64,000 bases of DNA from Actinomycetota bacterium (GTDB lineage: Bacteria; Actinomycetota; Aquicultoria; Aquicultorales; Aquicultoraceae), in assembly GCA_018333515.1 (NCBI GenBank), contig JAGXSZ010000005.1, forward strand, positions 106,674 through 170,673, given 5' to 3'. Position 1 is the first letter of the stretch. Every line of letters begins with the position of its first letter. This document shows positions 61,974 to 64,000 of the stretch, piece by piece. Below the pieces are notes generated by a model. That model was given only the letters and a program-made list of their open reading frames with translations, had not been told where the DNA came from and did not search any database. A program made the position numbers and the translations under genes.

Positions 61974-62033
61974 GTGTTTGCTCTTGTATTTGAGTGCGCT
62001 CTTTGCCGCTATGTTGCAAGCGCATGCTTTGCC

Positions 62034-63233
62034 TTACGGCAAACCTCTTGTCAGCAGCTCGTCATTGTGGTCGTCTGCCGTGTTAGCCGCGCCTGGCTTA
62101 TCGGTGTAGTTAGAAGCGCTCGTCGCCCTCCAAACCGTCGGGTTGTGGCAGTCCAAACAGACACTGTCGAGGTCGTGGGCGACATAGTTGGTGCCGCCAT
62201 AGCTCCTGGTTTGACCGACCGCGACCGGCGTACCGTCTAAGTTAAGCCCGAAGAGGTCGTCCTTGAGCATCTTCCAGCCGAGCGTACGGTGCAGCCAGCT
62301 AAAGCCGTCGTCCGAGCAGTCAACACCGGAGCCTACCTCGACGCCGGTCTTCATCACCTCGCCCATCTTCACGTAACCTGTCGACGTTCTCCAGTCTTTA
62401 TACCAGTTCGCCGTTCGCGACTTCTTGTACATGAAGCTGAGATGAGGCAAACCCGCATTTACCGGCGTTCCGTGCATGGCGAAGCCACTGGAGTCGAAAA
62501 CGATGTTTTTCTCTTTTGTGAGCGTTTCTTTGACATGATACATCGATTGCCCCTGTGCTCCGGGATACGAATCAACCCATACCCATTCACCTGTAATCAG
62601 GTCCTGTTTCAATATAGGACCCGCTCTGTCACGGTTATTGTTCGCGCTAACTGCCAGCGCTTGTTCCAATGTGTAATAAGGCGAGGGTGGATCTTGTTTT
62701 GGATAGATGGCCCCAAGTACGCTGCCCCCCGCTCCGCTGCTTTCGCTGTGACACCTTCCGCAACCGCTCGAACCCTTATGGCAGTTTCTACAATGTGGTC
62801 CAAATACGGTTGCGTCTTCCGGATTAAACCGCATCTGTCGACCGCAGTGACGCGGATTCGCATCGTGGCCGTATGCTATATCATAGCTGTTTCTCCAGTT
62901 GTCCGGCGCGGTGCTGTTATTGGCGACCGCTCTCAACGCGCGGTCTTCACTAAAGATAGGCGCGGCCACCGTATGCAAGCCCGTGTTACCATCGTGGCAA
63001 TCGGAACAAAACTCGTTGATGTTCCAGATTAACGAATGGCTCGGCTCACCTGGAATCGCGCTTCGCATGTCAAAGCCGGAATTACCATCCGCGGCTTTCG
63101 CGATACCGATCGGGGTGTTCCAATCGATCGGCACCTTGTTTACCGGGTACGCCCGACCGGCGTCATACTGATGGAGTTGACCCGCCGTAACCGTTGGTTC
63201 CCCATTGATTATTTGGCTGTACGCAAAAATCAT
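62034..63233 (-). CDS. Multiheme c-type cytochrome, C-terminal portion
   Basis: 399 residues from an ATG at 63233, with four CxxCH haem sites (FCSDCHDGN, HCRNCHKG, CGRCHSES, VCLDCHNP) and many free His that can be sixth ligands. There is no signal peptide: the same frame stays open upstream to 63323 (giving ALETPGTIETTQIIAGQE) with a natural coding look, then hits stops in an AT-rich stretch. This is best read as the C-terminal half of the cytochrome whose N-terminal half lies at 63302-64000 in another frame. Such proteins carry electrons across or outside the cell envelope. Confidence 0.8.
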   Translation of the reverse strand: MIFAYSQIINGEPTVTAGQLHQYDAGRAYPVNKVPIDWNTPIGIAKAADGNSGFDMRSAIPGEPSHSLIWNINEFCSDCHDGNTGLHTVAAPIFSEDRALRAVANNSTAPDNWRNSYDIAYGHDANPRHCGRQMRFNPEDATVFGPHCRNCHKGSSGCGRCHSESSGAGGSVLGAIYPKQDPPSPYYTLEQALAVSANNNRDRAGPILKQDLITGEWVWVDSYPGAQGQSMYHVKETLTKEKNIVFDSSGFAMHGTPVNAGLPHLSFMYKKSRTANWYKDWRTSTGYVKMGEVMKTGVEVGSGVDCSDDGFSWLHRTLGWKMLKDDLFGLNLDGTPVAVGQTRSYGGTNYVAHDLDSVCLDCHNPTVWRATSASNYTDKPGAANTADDHNDELLTRGLP

Positions 63234-63301
63234 ATCACTTATTTCTTGGCCGGCGATAATTTGCGTAGTCTCAATAGTGCCGGGTGTTTCCAGGGCGTCG
63301 C

Positions 63302-64000
63302 TCAGCTTGTATTGCTCCGGCGATTAATTATCTGAATTGCTAATAAGCGTGTCACAAGCTCATGCAAGTGAGATACGAGATAAAAATTTAAAATTAAGTC
63401 ACTGGCGTAATAGTAACTGACGACCTCGCTGGTTTCAGCTATTTTACAATCGGCGTTTTTAATCAACAGCCAGCTACCTGCCTGATATATCGGCACCGCT
63501 GAAGGGGTGCCGGACACGAAGTTGCCAGAGCCGTCTACAACTTTCTTGTGGCAGTCAATACAAGATATGCTGTCCCCCGGAGGGTCGGTAGCACTACCGT
63601 GCCCCGGATTGACAATACTATAGTATCTTGTCTGCCCGCCGTAATACCCAGCCTCAGCCCACGCCAGCCCTTTAACCTGCCCCTGGTTATCATACCCGAG
63701 CATCCTTCGCGGGTTGGCGTGCGGGCTGTGGCAGTCGAAGCAGGAGAAACCGCCCTGCCAGTAGTTAGGCGTAAATGCGGGGTAGGTGTCGTCCGGCGCT
63801 TTCCACTTGCCGGTGCTTATGCCGAAGCCCATGGTGTGGCCGACGTTGTACTCGGTGGTAAAGGCGTCGTCGTTGTCCATCTGGATGTTGTATCCGCTTC
63901 CCGCGCCGGTGCCGTGGCACCAATCGCACGCCTCGAACCTGGTGTCCGAGCGGAGCAACTTGAACTTGCCCGCCGCGCGGTGGACCGCGTGGCACTCACG
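63302..64000 (-). CDS. Multiheme c-type cytochrome, N-terminal portion (runs off the right edge)
   Basis: The frame is open to the window edge, where it enters as RECHAVHRAAGKFKLLRSDT (end of a CxxCH motif). Three complete haem sites follow: ACDWCHGTG, SCFDCHSPHAN and SCIDCHKK. After about LLIKNADCKIAETSEVVSYY the sequence becomes unlike the rest (ASDLILNFYLVSHLHELVTR) and stops at 63302, within the AT-rich stretch. With the next frame, at least eight haem motifs are visible. The N terminus and signal peptide lie outside the window. Confidence 0.8.
   Translation of the reverse strand, partial: RECHAVHRAAGKFKLLRSDTRFEACDWCHGTGAGSGYNIQMDNDDAFTTEYNVGHTMGFGISTGKWKAPDDTYPAFTPNYWQGGFSCFDCHSPHANPRRMLGYDNQGQVKGLAWAEAGYYGGQTRYYSIVNPGHGSATDPPGDSISCIDCHKKVVDGSGNFVSGTPSAVPIYQAGSWLLIKNADCKIAETSEVVSYYYASDLILNFYLVSHLHELVTRLLAIQIINRRSNTS
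63311..63420. other. AT-rich interruption of the cytochrome gene
   Basis: By direct count 39 of these 110 bases are G or C (35 percent), well below the flanking coding DNA. Two stops (TGA, then TAA at 63324-63326) block the downstream frame here and the upstream frame ends at 63302, one base out of phase. No terminal inverted repeats or target duplication were found. It could be a small insertion, a decayed segment, or an assembly fault. Confidence 0.5.

Noticed and set aside
63361..63420. Programmed -1 frameshift at a slippery A AAT TTT in the cytochrome gene
   Set aside because: The heptamer is present in the right phase, but the -1 frame meets a TGA and then a TAA before reaching the downstream haem region, so a slip here would not join the two parts.

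Overview
The window reads as one contiguous bacterial chromosome segment of medium GC, with nearly all genes on the minus strand. It has no rRNA, tRNA, CRISPR array, integrase or intact insertion sequence that I can see. Gene content suggests a deep-branching, probably anaerobic Gram-positive-type lineage, either an early Actinobacteriota class or a close relative of that/Clostridia gene order. The pointers are SteA plus an MctB-like protein, a PASTA-type class A penicillin-binding protein, rubrerythrin, long-form HisG, TlyA, and a multiheme c-type cytochrome. No sporulation genes are seen. The taxonomic call is inference.

Region 1 (1-19.4 kb, minus) is a housekeeping block: partial GT2 glycosyltransferase, mctB-like, steA, degenerate M23 protein, recN, nadK, tlyA, dxs, polyprenyl synthase, xseB, nusB, accC, an oadA-accB fusion, efp, an M24 peptidase, aroQ, aroB, aroK, aroC. 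The order resembles one familiar from Clostridia-type genomes, but folD and xseA are absent, and the carboxyltransferase has been joined in frame to the front of accB. The accB part keeps a strong Shine-Dalgarno sequence and ATG.

Region 2 (19.5-36.9 kb, minus) is a complete type IV pilus locus: pilM-N-O-P-like, three minor prepilins (one carrying fibronectin type III domains), pilD, a TPR protein, an O-antigen-ligase-like/TPR membrane protein, the major pilin, pilC, pilT and two pilB-type ATPases, with aroE at its head. The pilin gene has a class I cyclic-di-GMP (GEMM) riboswitch with a terminator in its leader. All five pilus transcription units have a sequence resembling a sigma-28/SigD promoter in front of them, and so does a GGDEF diguanylate cyclase gene 20 kb away (54.7-56.2 kb). 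Together these suggest a motility-sigma/c-di-GMP circuit controlling pili.

Region 3 (37-53 kb) is mixed: YqeG phosphatase, U32 peptidase, NifU-type scaffold, PASTA penicillin-binding protein, a small orphan protein, pabC and pabB (the latter behind an attenuator-like leader), an unknown membrane protein, hisG, uvrA and rarA. Short tandem repeats and palindromes lie in the spacers.

Region 4 (53-64 kb) is more accessory: a lipoprotein, an unknown membrane protein, the diguanylate cyclase, rubrerythrin, a GT4 glycosyltransferase, an unknown membrane protein, a SEC-C protein, an ArsM-type arsenite methyltransferase, and a multiheme cytochrome whose reading frame is broken by an AT-rich stretch and which runs off the right edge.
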